From Acidobacteriota bacterium (GTDB lineage: Bacteria > Acidobacteriota > Thermoanaerobaculia > Multivoradales > Multivoraceae), in contig WTGL01000229.1 in NCBI GenBank assembly GCA_011523565.1, positions 747 through 41,841 of the forward strand: a stretch of DNA of 41,095 nucleotides, given 5' to 3'. Under the pieces are notes generated by a model. That model did no database searches and was not told the origin of the DNA. It saw nothing but the letters and a program-made list of their open reading frames with translations. Positions 25,735 to 33,794 of the stretch are shown here, in pieces. Position numbers and translations under genes: made by a program. Positions within the stretch are counted from its first letter, which is position 1; every line of letters starts with the position of its first letter.

Positions 25735-26303
25735 GTAGGCCAGCCAACCCAGAGGGGCTGCCATTAGGCCGTTTCCTCATGGTGCTCAGCAGTTTCGCGC
25801 CTCTCTTCGTTCTCCTAGCCATACGTGGGATCGGACGTATCCCGGACCTCTACGTGGCTGCCCCCTGTGCCGTCCTCGCAGTAGGCCCCACGCTCTATCT
25901 TTGGTCCCGGGTGCGCCTCGCCAAGAAGAAGGAGAACCGCACCGTCTTCCGCCGCACGGTCGGCCAAGCCGAGGATCATCGTCACCAAGTGCTGGCGTAC
26001 CTCTTCGCCACGCTTCTGCCGTTCTATCGAAGCGATCTGACATCGGCCCGCGATGTGTTCGCTCTCGGCTTCGCTCTTGCGCTGGTCCTCTTTCTCTTCC
26101 TATACCTCAACCTTCACTATCTGAATCTCTGGTTCGTCGCCTGTCGTTACCAGGTGTACACTGTCGTTCCACCGCCAAGCAACAACCCCCTTTCCGACCA
26201 AACACCGTTCGTTCTGATAACGCGCCGCCCCTACCTGCCGAAAGGCCTGACAGTCAGTACGCTGCGGCTAAGCAATACGGTTTACCTTGAAAAGGACACT
26301 TGA
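25731..26303 (+). CDS. kwaA: KwaA-like membrane protein of a Kiwa anti-phage system
   Basis: 190 residues from ATG 25731. Four hydrophobic segments lie at about 15-35, 40-58, 86-104 and 115-140 (ALALVLFLFLYLNLHYL), with a basic loop RVRLAKKKENRTVF between the pairs. The C-terminal tail FVACRYQVYTVV, then PFVLITRRPYLPKG, resembles the cytoplasmic tail of KwaA. Length, helix count and position directly before a DUF4868 gene match Kiwa, in which membrane-embedded KwaA assembles with KwaB and senses phage at the envelope. The call rests on architecture and neighbour, not on a computed alignment. Its stop TGA shares one base with the next ATG. Confidence 0.72.
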   Translation: MSRPANPEGLPLGRFLMVLSSFAPLFVLLAIRGIGRIPDLYVAAPCAVLAVGPTLYLWSRVRLAKKKENRTVFRRTVGQAEDHRHQVLAYLFATLLPFYRSDLTSARDVFALGFALALVLFLFLYLNLHYLNLWFVACRYQVYTVVPPPSNNPLSDQTPFVLITRRPYLPKGLTVSTLRLSNTVYLEKDT

Positions 26304-26497
26304 TGATCGACTTCGATCTACACGCACCGACAACAATAGAGTTCGGAGTCGGTCTTGACACGGAGGATGACCCCCTGTTCGTCCTACTTCCCGCTGACGA
26401 AGATGTCGCTGAGGCACTCATCGATATGGTGCGGACCACGGTCCAACAACTGGAGGAGGAGTCCGAGCCGCGGCCCTATGAACCATCGGAGAAGTAA
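26303..26497 (+). CDS. N-terminal fragment of KwaB-like protein, ended by in-frame TAA
   Basis: 64 codons from ATG 26303: MIDFDLHAPTTIEFGVGL, then LFVLLPADEDVAEALIDMV and YEPSEK before TAA at 26495. Acidic and without membrane helices. The same frame continues after the TAA through SGKEC into the DUF4868 gene at 26513, with no shift needed. With the stop counted as a residue the joined protein is 300 positions, close to KwaB length (about 315). TAA is one base from TAC or TAT, so YEPSEKY was probably the ancestral text. I read this as the broken N-terminus of KwaB, but a stand-alone small protein is possible. Confidence 0.6.
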   Translation: MIDFDLHAPTTIEFGVGLDTEDDPLFVLLPADEDVAEALIDMVRTTVQQLEEESEPRPYEPSEK

Positions 26498-26512
26498 TCG
26501 GGCAAGGAGTGT

Positions 26513-27205
26513 TTGCGAGCCGACCTTGAAGGCGGTCTCGCCACCGTAGTTCACAACCTGCATACAGCCGATAATCTGACACCGGACCCACAAGGTCTGG
26601 CAGCCCCCAAGAAGGTCTTCTGCTATTTTGCCCGGCTCTTCGGCCAGGGCGGCCAAAGCCTCACAGCGTTGAAACGTGCCATCTGGTTCAAGGGGCTTCT
26701 GAAGAGGCCCCTACTACACTGGTTCGACGACGCCTACGGAATCGTAGACGGGCCGCTGTTCAAGCTGGACTTGGACTTCGACATACTGGTGGATTCCCAA
26801 GTCATTCATATCTTGCGGCCGAGCGGCTTCGAGTACGTGGCCCGTATTCAGCGAGAGGTCCTGCAGGCGGTGCCGCAGATCTTCTCCGATCTTCAGGCGG
26901 ACTTGCCTTTCGTGGATCTCTCGAGTGTGGAAGAGTTTGCGAGGGACCGTTCTCAGGCAGCACGCTTGGCCGCTTCCGTCAGGAGCCGCAGGCGAGTCGA
27001 GAACGTCAACCAGATCGCCCTACTCGACCAGTGCGGTCGAACGGACGTCAGAGTTGAGACTGGAGAGAACGGTCGTCTTCGAGTCGCCAAGGGCCACGAA
27101 CTCGGGTTCCTAGAAGTACTGGATCGGCGGCGATACGACGTTGAACTGGTCACTGGCGCGCCCGAGGCGTTTCGCGCTGCAAGTCGCACCAAGATCTCCG
27201 CATGA
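26513..27205 (+). CDS. kwaB: KwaB-like DUF4868 protein (C-terminal part after the in-frame stop)
   Basis: 230 residues if started at TTG 26513, which follows AAGGAG by three bases, so re-initiation after the TAA is conceivable. The body fits DUF4868: KVFCYFARL, LDFDILVDSQVIHILRPSGFEYV, FVDLSSVEEFARDRSQAARL and a final FLEVLDRRRYDVELVTG. In Kiwa, KwaB is the cytosolic DNA-binding effector attached to membrane KwaA. The missing 69 residues sit just upstream in frame, so the gene is either a recent pseudogene, a split gene, or altered by a base-call error. It is the last gene of the island; repeat copy 3 follows after 135 bases. Confidence 0.68.
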   Translation: MRADLEGGLATVVHNLHTADNLTPDPQGLAAPKKVFCYFARLFGQGGQSLTALKRAIWFKGLLKRPLLHWFDDAYGIVDGPLFKLDLDFDILVDSQVIHILRPSGFEYVARIQREVLQAVPQIFSDLQADLPFVDLSSVEEFARDRSQAARLAASVRSRRRVENVNQIALLDQCGRTDVRVETGENGRLRVAKGHELGFLEVLDRRRYDVELVTGAPEAFRAASRTKISA

Positions 27206-27340
27206 TCGTCTCTCGCTCGGTTCGCGACGGCGGGTATCGACGAACCCGTTGTCATGAACGCTCGTGGCGATGGGCGCGACCTCACGAGACTCTAGGGCAC
27301 TCGACGCCACGTCGATAACCGGCGACGTCCAGCCTGCTGG

Positions 27341-27497
27341 GGGCCGAAGGAGGGGGTCCCAGCGGGCTGTCGGCAAGCGACGGTCGACGCCCAATTGTCG
27401 TCCGACGACCAACCGGAGCGCAGCCGACCGAAGCGAGCACCCCCCTCTCATCTACTCAGAAAGTGCGAGCGGCCGCTGGGACCCCCTCCTTCGGCCC
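27341..27497. repeat. Long imperfect palindromic repeat, copy 3 (inverted relative to copy 1)
   Basis: The arms at 27341-27365 and 27473-27497 are perfect 25-base inverted repeats. In reverse complement the element follows copy 1 in order, with exact shared blocks at 27412-27436 (25 bases) and 27364-27383 (20 bases). It lies in the 372-base gap between KwaB and rplQ, marking the right edge of the island. Apart from this repeat and two small hairpins next to rplQ, the gap holds nothing I recognise. Confidence 0.85.
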
Positions 27498-27530
27498 GCG
27501 GCAGGCGGGTGCAACCGACGCCGCCACACT

Positions 27531-27545
27531 GCCGCCGAAGGCGGC
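27531..27545 (-). terminator. Hairpin 2 beyond rplQ
   Basis: GCCGCC-GAA-GGCGGC on the plus strand; in the minus-strand transcript the loop becomes TTC. It follows hairpin 1 by about a dozen bases. No T-run, so its role as terminator is tentative. Confidence 0.4.
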
Positions 27546-27556
27546 CAGAGACACGC

Positions 27557-27573
27557 GCCGGCCGAAGGCCGGC
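27557..27573 (-). terminator. Hairpin 1 directly after rplQ
   Basis: A perfect seven-pair stem (GCCGGCC/GGCCGGC) with a three-base loop begins four bases after the rplQ stop. It is well placed to end the S10-spc-alpha transcript or to protect its 3' end. It lacks a T-run. Confidence 0.5.
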
Positions 27574-27577
27574 TCCG

Positions 27578-27940
27578 CTACTCGTCGGTGTCGACGAACT
27601 CGATGACGGCGCGTTCGGCGGCGTCGCCGCGGCGGGGACCGAGCTTGGTGATGCGGAGGTAGCCGCCGGGGCGGTCGGCGTAGCGGGGGGCGATCTCGTC
27701 GAAGAGCTTCTTGACGTGGTCGCGGTTCGGGAGCCAGCGGCGTACGAGGCGCCGGGCGTGGACGGAGTCCTCGCGGCTCCGGGTAATGACCTTCTCGGCG
27801 ACCGGGCGAAGGGCCTTGGCCTTGGCCAGGGTGGTGTGGATCCTGCCGTGCTCTACCAGGGAGGCGAGCTGGTTGCGGAACATTGCCCGCCGGTGGGCCG
27901 TCGTCCGGCCCAGTTTCTTGTAGCCAATTCCGTGACGCAT
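27578..27940 (-). CDS. rplQ: 50S ribosomal protein L17
   Basis: 120 residues. The family start MRHGIGYKKLGRTTAHRRAM fixes the ATG at 27940; the frame is open further upstream but that part overlaps rpoA out of frame. HGRIHTTLAKAKALRPVAEK and VITRSRED are the conserved core that binds 23S rRNA near the exit tunnel. The C-terminus FVDTDE is acidic. It is the last gene of the cluster and borders the accessory island. Confidence 0.96.
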   Translation of the reverse strand: MRHGIGYKKLGRTTAHRRAMFRNQLASLVEHGRIHTTLAKAKALRPVAEKVITRSREDSVHARRLVRRWLPNRDHVKKLFDEIAPRYADRPGGYLRITKLGPRRGDAAERAVIEFVDTDE

Positions 27941-27983
27941 CTTCGCTCCTTTGCGGGGAAGCTCGAAGGCGGTCCAGCGGCCG

Positions 27984-28970
27984 TCAGGCCTGGACGCCGC
28001 TCTCCGCGTTCTCCGGAAGCTCCATGCCGAAGGACAGTCCCATCCTGTCGAGCACCTTCTGAATCTCTTCGAGCGACTTGCGGCCGAAGTTCTTCGTCTC
28101 CAGCATCTCCTTCTCGCTCCGCACGACGAGGTCGCCAACCGTGTTGATGTTGGCGTTCCTCAGACAGTTCGCCGAGCGAACACTCAGGTTCAGATCGTCG
28201 ATCTCCTTCTGGAGCAAGGCACCGATATCGACGCCATCGACTTCCTCCTCGGCCACCACTTCGACCACCAGGCTCTCCTCGGCTTCGATGAAGATCGTCA
28301 GGTGGTCGCGCAGCAGGGTGCCGGCACGGGATACCGCCTCTTCCGGCGTCACCGTTCCGTCCGTCCAGACTTCGAAGATCAACCGCTCGAAGTCGGTCGT
28401 CCGGCCAAGTCGCGCCGCCTCCACGCGGTAGTTCACGCGCTTCACCGGGCTGTGGACGGAGTCGAGCGGAATCCAGCCGATGCCCATCGACTCGTCGAGG
28501 TTGCGGTCCGCGCCGACGTAGCCGCGTCCGTTCTTGACCTGCGCCTCGAGGCGGAGCCGGCCCCGTTCGTTCAGCGTCGCCACCTTGCTCTTCGGGTCGC
28601 GAATCTCGACGTTCGGGTCGCCGTTGAAATCGCCCGCCGTCACTTCCCGCGGGCCCGTCACGTCCAGCGTGATGACCCGCGTAGTGTCGTCGAACGCGCG
28701 CAGCGGCACCTGCTTCAGGTTCAGAATGATGTCCGTCGTGTCCTCCACCACCCCTTCGAGTGAAGAGAACTCGTGCAGCGCACCGTCGATCCGCACCGCG
28801 GTGATCGCCGCGCCCTCGATTGCCGCGAGGAGGCTGCGACGCAGCGCGTTGCCGACCGTGGCGCCGAAGCCGCGTTCGAACGGCTGGGCCGAGAACTTGC
28901 CGTAGGTATCGGTCAGGGTCTCGGTATCGATTTCGACCCGCTTCGGGCGTTGGAATCCCTTCCAGAGCAT
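27984..28970 (-). CDS. rpoA: DNA-directed RNA polymerase subunit alpha
   Basis: 328 residues from ATG 28970, which sits five bases after AGGAG; a GTG at 28976 overlaps that ribosome-binding site and is rejected. The N-terminal domain has YGKFSAQPFERGFGATVGNA and LRRSLLAAIEGAAI, needed for dimerisation and assembly of beta and beta-prime. The C-terminal domain has LNLSVRSANCLRNANI and GRKSLEEIQKVLDRMG, which contact UP elements and activators. The 73 bases to rpsK upstream hold no gene, although many bacteria have rpsD there. Confidence 0.97.
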   Translation of the reverse strand: MLWKGFQRPKRVEIDTETLTDTYGKFSAQPFERGFGATVGNALRRSLLAAIEGAAITAVRIDGALHEFSSLEGVVEDTTDIILNLKQVPLRAFDDTTRVITLDVTGPREVTAGDFNGDPNVEIRDPKSKVATLNERGRLRLEAQVKNGRGYVGADRNLDESMGIGWIPLDSVHSPVKRVNYRVEAARLGRTTDFERLIFEVWTDGTVTPEEAVSRAGTLLRDHLTIFIEAEESLVVEVVAEEEVDGVDIGALLQKEIDDLNLSVRSANCLRNANINTVGDLVVRSEKEMLETKNFGRKSLEEIQKVLDRMGLSFGMELPENAESGVQA

Positions 28971-29049
28971 GTTCACTCCTACAATCTCGATTGCGTTCCA
29001 GGTTGAAACGTTGATGTCTCGGTTCGGTACCGGCGTAGCGTTGCCGGGT

Positions 29050-29427
29050 CTACACCCGACGCCGCTTGCGGGGGCGGCAGCCGTTGTGCGGAATCGGCGT
29101 CACGTCACGGATCGACCGGATGCTGATGCCAGTGGCCTGAAGAGCCCTGACGGCCGATTCGCGGCCGCCTCCCGGACCCTTGACCAGCACGTCGACCGAC
29201 CGGACGCCGAGGTCCTTGGCCTGATAGCCGACCGCCTGCGCGGCGACCTGAGCCGCGAACGGCGTTCCCTTCCGCGACCCCTTGAAGCCGTTTCGGCCCG
29301 ACGACGACCACGTCAGGACGTTGCCGTCCGGATCGCTGATGCAGACCAGTGTGTTGTTGAAGGTCGCGTTGACGTGCGCCACGGCGTGGGGCACGACGCG
29401 CTTTTCCTTCTTCCTCGCCTTTGCCAT
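29050..29427 (-). CDS. rpsK: 30S ribosomal protein S11
   Basis: 125 residues, full length. Conserved pieces are [33 protein letters not shown] and the basic end [15 protein letters not shown]. It lines the platform of the 30S subunit beside the mRNA exit and S18/S21. A ribosome-binding site AAGGGC lies upstream. It lies 19 bases after rpsM; the next gene downstream is rpoA, with no rpsD between. Confidence 0.97.
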   Translation of the reverse strand: MAKARKKEKRVVPHAVAHVNATFNNTLVCISDPDGNVLTWSSSGRNGFKGSRKGTPFAAQVAAQAVGYQAKDLGVRSVDVLVKGPGGGRESAVRALQATGISIRSIRDVTPIPHNGCRPRKRRRV

Positions 29428-29446
29428 CTGGGTAGCCCTTTCTCGC

Positions 29447-29827
29447 CTACTTCCCGACCTTCTTCTTTCCGGCCACGGTGGCGCGCCGCGGTCCCTTGCG
29501 GGTCCGTGCGTTGGTGTGCGTGCGTTGACCCCTGACGGGCAGGCTCTTGCGATGCCTGACGCCGCGGTAGCTGCCGATCTCCATCAAGCGCTTGATGCTC
29601 TGGGTCACTTCCTTGCGCAGATCCCCCTCGACCGATCCCGCTTCCTGAACGACCCGGCGGATGCGTCCGGTCTCGTCCTCGGTCAGATCCCTGACCTTGA
29701 TCTCGGCACCAACACCCGCCTGATCGAGCAGCGTCAGCGCCCGCGAGCGGCCGATGCCATAGATGTAGGTGAGGCCGATGCCGACCTGCTTGTTCTGCGG
29801 TAGATCGATACCCGCGATTCTCGCCAT
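29447..29827 (-). CDS. rpsM: 30S ribosomal protein S13
   Basis: 126 residues starting [19 protein letters not shown]. The helix-turn motif [19 protein letters not shown] and the basic C-terminal tail [17 protein letters not shown] are typical. It sits at the head of the 30S subunit, bridging to L5 and contacting P-site tRNA with its tail. Between rpmJ and rpsK, the standard alpha-operon place. Confidence 0.97.
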   Translation of the reverse strand: MARIAGIDLPQNKQVGIGLTYIYGIGRSRALTLLDQAGVGAEIKVRDLTEDETGRIRRVVQEAGSVEGDLRKEVTQSIKRLMEIGSYRGVRHRKSLPVRGQRTHTNARTRKGPRRATVAGKKKVGK

Positions 29828-29847
29828 GCCAGTCTCTCCCGTCCTTC

Positions 29848-29961
29848 TCAGCCCTGCCGCTGCTTGTGCTTGGGGTTCTCACAGATAACGCGGATCACTC
29901 CGCGGCGGCGGACGACCTTGCACTTCACGCACATCCTCTTCACTGACGCTCGTACTTTCAT
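29848..29961 (-). CDS. rpmJ: 50S ribosomal protein L36 (zinc-ribbon type)
   Basis: 37 residues, read directly from the sequence: [37 protein letters not shown]. Cys11, Cys14, Cys27 and His32 form the zinc ribbon, so this is the zinc-binding (C+) form. Two ATGs are adjacent; the one at 29961 gives the family start MKVR and GGAG lies upstream. It lies between infA and rpsM. Confidence 0.95.
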   Translation of the reverse strand: MKVRASVKRMCVKCKVVRRRGVIRVICENPKHKQRQG

Positions 29962-29991
29962 CATCGTTCTCCTCGGATTCCCAACCGACCT

Positions 29992-30213
29992 TCAGGTCCG
30001 CAGCCTGTACACGATCCGGCCGCGGCCGGGGTCATAGGGCGACAGTTCGACCAGAACGCGATCCCCCGGGAGAATGCGGATGAAGTGCTTGCGCATCTTT
30101 CCCGAGATGTGGGCCAGGGCCTGGTGCTTGTTGTCCAGTTCGACCTTGAAGACTGCATTCGGCAGCGTCTCCACGACGGTTGCCTCGACCTCGATCGCCT
30201 CTTCCTTCTTCAC
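29992..30213 (-). CDS. infA: Translation initiation factor IF-1
   Basis: 73 residues from a GTG that overlaps the adk stop by four bases. A single S1/OB-fold: [37 protein letters not shown] and [16 protein letters not shown]-1 occupies the 30S A site during initiation. The N-terminus MKKEEAIE differs mildly from the usual MAKED form. It follows adk directly; the map gene often found between them is absent. Confidence 0.96.
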   Translation of the reverse strand: MKKEEAIEVEATVVETLPNAVFKVELDNKHQALAHISGKMRKHFIRILPGDRVLVELSPYDPGRGRIVYRLRT

Positions 30214-30803
30214 AGCGTTCCCTTCGCTCCGTTTCCCTCTTCCGCTTCGGCAAGCGCCGCCTCGATGGCGGCCGTCACCTGTTCAATGGGAAAGTTGCCC
30301 TGGACCCGGCGCAGCAAGCCCAGCGCCTCGTAGTGCGCGATCAGCGGCTCCGTCTGCGCGGTGTAGACCTGCAGCCGTTCGCGCACCACGTCTTCGCGGT
30401 CGTCGGCGCCCCGGCCTCGCAGAACGATCCGTTCGATGAGGACTTCGTCCGGAACGTCGATCGTCACCACGTGGTCGAGCTTGTTGCCGTCGAGAATATC
30501 ACTGAGCGTCTCGGCCTGCGACGCCGTGCGGGGGTAGCCGTCCAGCAGGAAGCCGCCCCTGGCGTCCTCCTGGCCCAGCCGGTCCCGAACCACATCGGCC
30601 ATCAGGTCGTCGTCGACCAGGGCCCCGGAAGCCATCACCCCTTCGACCCGCTCCCCGAGTTCGCTGCCCGCCGCGACCGCCGCCCGCAGCATGTCTCCGG
30701 TCGAGATCGCGGGCACGCCGAGCGACGCCTGCAAGCGCTCCGCCTGCGTGCCCTTGCCGCAGCCCGGAGCTCCGAGCATCACGATGCGAAGGGAGTCAGC
30801 CAC
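30210..30803 (-). CDS. adk: Adenylate kinase (short, LID-less form)
   Basis: 197 residues. It interconverts ATP, ADP and AMP. The P-loop is [16 protein letters not shown], the AMP site follows at AISTGDMLR, and [14 protein letters not shown] is the conserved middle. After [10 protein letters not shown] the sequence passes straight to [11 protein letters not shown], so the ~30-residue LID insert (with or without zinc cysteines) is missing, as in short adenylate kinases. The GTG start overlaps secY by eight bases, and infA overlaps the end. Confidence 0.95.
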   Translation of the reverse strand: MADSLRIVMLGAPGCGKGTQAERLQASLGVPAISTGDMLRAAVAAGSELGERVEGVMASGALVDDDLMADVVRDRLGQEDARGGFLLDGYPRTASQAETLSDILDGNKLDHVVTIDVPDEVLIERIVLRGRGADDREDVVRERLQVYTAQTEPLIAHYEALGLLRRVQGNFPIEQVTAAIEAALAEAEEGNGAKGTL

Positions 30804-32181
30804 GGCGTCCCTTGATCCGGCCCCGCTTCATGAAGCCCTCGTAGTTGCGCATGACGAGCTGGCTCTCGATCTGTTGCAGCGTGTCCATCGCTACGCTGAC
30901 GACGATCAGGAGCGACGTGCCGCCGAAGTAGAAGTTGATCCCCATGCCCTCGGTCAGCCACAACGGCGCGTAGTTGTCCAGGGTGGAGCCGATGAAGGGG
31001 AGCCCCCCGACCTTGAAGCCGGCAATCAGGAACTCGGGAAGCACCGAGACACCGGCCAGGTACAACGAGCCGACCAGGGTCAGGCGGGTCAGCACGCGGT
31101 CGATGTACTCCGACGTGCGCCTGCCGGACCGGATGCCGGGAATGAACCCGCCGTACTTCCGCATGTTTTCGGCGAGATCGTTCGGATTGAAGATGATCGA
31201 CACGTAGAAGTAGCAGAAGAAGATGATCGCCGCCACGTAGAGCAGGTAGTAGATCGGCTGCCCCCACTGCAGCGCGGCGGCGATGCGCTGCACAGGCTCG
31301 TACTGGATCATCTGCGCGACCGTGGCCGGCACGGTGACGACGGAACTGGCGAAGATGACCGGGATCACGCCGCCGGTGTTCACCCGGAGCGGCAGGTAGG
31401 TGCTCTGCCCGCCGTACTGGCGCCGGCCGACGATCCGCTTCGCGTACTGCACCGGAATGCGACGCTGCGCCCGCTCCATGTAGACGATGAAGGCGACGAC
31501 CACGAGCATGAACGCCGACAGGAAGAGGATCTTGAGCAGGGACATCGCGCCGCTCTGAAGCTGGCTGAAGAGGTTGAGCACGGCGCCCGGAAGCCCCACC
31601 ACGATGCCGGCGAAGATGATCAGCGAGATGCCGTTGCCGATGCCGCGCTCGCTGATCTGCTCGCCCAGCCACATGACGAAAGCGCAGCCCGTGGTCAAGG
31701 TAAGCACGGTCATGAACTTGAACCCGAGGCCCGGGTCCAGAACCAGTGGCGCGCCTCCCGGCGAGGTCAGGTTCTCCAGGAAGAAAGCGATGCTCGTGCC
31801 CTGGATGATCGAGATGACGACCGTCCCGTAACGCGTGTACTGGGTGATCTTCCGCCGTCCCATCTCGCCTTCCTTCGAGAGCTTCTCGAGATGGGGCGAG
31901 ACGACGGTCAGCAGTTGCAGGATGATGGACGCCGAGATGTACGGCATGATGCCGAGAGCGAAGATGGCCACCCGGCCCAGACTGCCGCCGGTGAACGTGT
32001 TGACGAACCCCAGCACGGTGCCCTGCATCTGGTTCATGAATTCGAGCAGGGCCTGGGGATCGATCCCCGGCGTCGGAATGATGCAACCGATCCGGTAGAC
32101 CGCCAGGAGGCCGAACATGAACAACACCCGATTCCGGAGGTCCGGAATCGCGAAGATGTTGCGGAAGCTCTCGACGCCCAC
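30796..32181 (-). CDS. secY: Protein translocase subunit SecY
   Basis: 461 residues from a GTG start, with ten hydrophobic helices. It forms the protein-conducting channel of the inner membrane with SecE and SecG. Typical pieces are YRIGCIIPTPGID, GRVAIFALGIMPYISASII (plug and helix 2), VQYAKRIVGRRQYGG (cytoplasmic loop contacting SecA) and PGIRSGRRTSEYIDRVL. It lies between rplO and adk, its normal place in the spc operon, 12 bases after rplO. Confidence 0.97.
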   Translation of the reverse strand: MGVESFRNIFAIPDLRNRVLFMFGLLAVYRIGCIIPTPGIDPQALLEFMNQMQGTVLGFVNTFTGGSLGRVAIFALGIMPYISASIILQLLTVVSPHLEKLSKEGEMGRRKITQYTRYGTVVISIIQGTSIAFFLENLTSPGGAPLVLDPGLGFKFMTVLTLTTGCAFVMWLGEQISERGIGNGISLIIFAGIVVGLPGAVLNLFSQLQSGAMSLLKILFLSAFMLVVVAFIVYMERAQRRIPVQYAKRIVGRRQYGGQSTYLPLRVNTGGVIPVIFASSVVTVPATVAQMIQYEPVQRIAAALQWGQPIYYLLYVAAIIFFCYFYVSIIFNPNDLAENMRKYGGFIPGIRSGRRTSEYIDRVLTRLTLVGSLYLAGVSVLPEFLIAGFKVGGLPFIGSTLDNYAPLWLTEGMGINFYFGGTSLLIVVSVAMDTLQQIESQLVMRNYEGFMKRGRIKGRRG

Positions 32182-32193
32182 GTGCCAGCTCCC

Positions 32194-32628
32194 TCAGGCG
32201 ATCTCTTCGCAGGCGCCGCCCGCGGCTTCGATCTTGGCGCGCGCGGACGCGCTGAAACGGTGCGCGCGCACGGTCAACCCGGCCGGCGCATCGCCCTGGC
32301 CGAGCACCTTCAGCTTCATCCCCCGGCGCACGCGACCGCGGGAAACGAGGAGATCGACATCGACCGTATCGCCCAGACCCTCGAGGTCGCCGACGTTGAT
32401 CACCGTGTACTCGGTGCGGAAGATGTTCGTGAACCCGCGCTTCGGAACCCGCCGGATCAGGGGCATCTGGCCGCCCTCGAAACCGGCGCGGCGCGAGAAG
32501 CCGGCCCGCGAGCGCTGGCCCTTGTGGCCTCGGCCAGCGGTCTTGCCCGTACCGGATCCCGGCCCACGGCCGACCCGCTTGCGGGGACGGCGACTGGACT
32601 TTGCCGGCTTGAGTTCATGCAGTTTCAT
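32194..32628 (-). CDS. rplO: 50S ribosomal protein L15
   Basis: 144 residues. The glycine- and arginine-rich N-terminus (RKRVGRGPGSGTGKTAGRGH) threads through 23S rRNA. The globular end has FTNIFRTEYTVINVGDLE and AHRFSASARAKIEAAGG. One base separates it from rpmD. Confidence 0.96.
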   Translation of the reverse strand: MKLHELKPAKSSRRPRKRVGRGPGSGTGKTAGRGHKGQRSRAGFSRRAGFEGGQMPLIRRVPKRGFTNIFRTEYTVINVGDLEGLGDTVDVDLLVSRGRVRRGMKLKVLGQGDAPAGLTVRAHRFSASARAKIEAAGGACEEIA

Positions 32629-32629
32629 G

Positions 32630-32815
32630 TCAGTCCTCCAGCACCCGAACGAGGTGCGGGATCTTTCGCACCATGCCGCGCACCGCCGGAGAATCCTCCC
32701 GCTCGACGATGTGGCGAATGCGCCTCAAGCCCAGACCGCGCAGAACCTCGCGCTGCGGTCTCGGCCGGCCGATCGCGCTACGCACCTGCTGTATCCGTAT
32801 CGTCCCGTCAGCCAC
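32630..32815 (-). CDS. rpmD: 50S ribosomal protein L30
   Basis: 61 residues, GTG start overlapping the end of rpsE by eight bases. [29 protein letters not shown] and [11 protein letters not shown] match the family. It binds 23S and 5S-proximal rRNA on the large subunit surface. Its presence is not universal in bacteria, so it is worth noting. Confidence 0.95.
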   Translation of the reverse strand: MADGTIRIQQVRSAIGRPRPQREVLRGLGLRRIRHIVEREDSPAVRGMVRKIPHLVRVLED

Positions 32816-33341
32816 TCTCGGCTCCTTCCTGATCGGCGTTCATCGCCGCGCCGTCCAGCGAGTCCAGGCCGCGCAGTACCCTGACCTGCTCCTCGCTGCG
32901 CAGGGACATGAGCCCGGCGAATGTCGCCTTGACCACGTTCTGCGGGTTCGTCGTTCCCAACGACTTGGTCAGGATGTCCTGGATGCCGGCGCCCTCGACC
33001 ACCGCGCGCACCGCGCCGCCGGCGATGACCCCGGTTCCCTCCGAGGCCGGCTTGAGCATCACCCGGCCGGCGCTGAAGACGCCCACGGTCTCGTGCGGAA
33101 TCGTCGTTCCGGAGAGCGGCACACGCACCAGGTTGCGCTTCGCGATCTGAATCCCCTTGCGAATCGCGGCCGGGACCTCCTTCGCCTTGCCCGAGCCGTA
33201 GCCAACCCGGCCGGCGCCGTCGCCGATCACGACCAGGGCGGTAAAGGAGAAGTTCTTCCCGCCCTTGACGACCTTCGTCACCCGGTTGATGTCGACAACC
33301 TGCTCGAAAAACTCGCTGTCGAGATCGATGTCCCTAGCCAC
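32808..33341 (-). CDS. rpsE: 30S ribosomal protein S5
   Basis: 177 residues, GTG start. The N-terminal RNA-binding part has [20 protein letters not shown] and [14 protein letters not shown]. The C-terminal part has [20 protein letters not shown] and [20 protein letters not shown]. It is involved in decoding accuracy and helicase-like mRNA entry with S3 and S4. S4 itself (rpsD) is not in the cluster. Confidence 0.97.
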   Translation of the reverse strand: MARDIDLDSEFFEQVVDINRVTKVVKGGKNFSFTALVVIGDGAGRVGYGSGKAKEVPAAIRKGIQIAKRNLVRVPLSGTTIPHETVGVFSAGRVMLKPASEGTGVIAGGAVRAVVEGAGIQDILTKSLGTTNPQNVVKATFAGLMSLRSEEQVRVLRGLDSLDGAAMNADQEGAESG

Positions 33342-33368
33342 TGCTGTCTCCTTCGTTGCTCCTAGGCA

Positions 33369-33755
33369 TCAGAACTTCAGGCCTCCGGCGCGTGCGCTGT
33401 CCGCCAACGCCTGGATGCGGCCGTGGTACAGGAACCCGCCGCGGTCGAAGATGACCGACTCAACGCCCTGCTCCGTGGCGCGCGCCGCGAGAGCCGCGCC
33501 GACGGCCTTCGCCGCACTGCAGCTACCGGTCGAGCCCTTGAGATCGTCCGAGAGTTCCGACTCGAGCGAGCTCGCGAACGCCATCGTGTGCCCGGCCCGA
33601 TCATCGATCAGTTGGGCGTAGATGTGACGGCGGCTCTTGTGGACCGCCAGACGAGGCCTCTCCTGTGAGCCGCGGAGCTTCTTCCGCACGCGGTAACGCG
33701 CGCGGCGCCGGCGGCGGCTCCGATCCAACGTTCTCTTTCTTCGCAGGTCGCTCAT
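33369..33755 (-). CDS. rplR: 50S ribosomal protein L18
   Basis: 128 residues. A basic N-terminus ([20 protein letters not shown]) is followed by [20 protein letters not shown] and the C-terminal [20 protein letters not shown]. It binds 5S rRNA together with L5 and L25. It lies between rplF and rpsE as usual. Confidence 0.96.
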   Translation of the reverse strand: MSDLRRKRTLDRSRRRRRARYRVRKKLRGSQERPRLAVHKSRRHIYAQLIDDRAGHTMAFASSLESELSDDLKGSTGSCSAAKAVGAALAARATEQGVESVIFDRGGFLYHGRIQALADSARAGGLKF

Positions 33756-33794
33756 GACTTCGATGTCCCTGTTTCCAAACTCGTCCTGAACGGT

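Noticed and set aside
26303-26497. Stand-alone small toxin or antitoxin gene between KwaA and KwaB
   Set aside because: The same frame continues into the DUF4868 gene, so a split KwaB explains it better; no toxin-antitoxin motif seen.
30691-32832. 713-residue plus-strand open frame across adk, secY and rplO
   Set aside because: Antisense to three well-supported genes; composition is of shadow type (His/Asp/Arg-rich).
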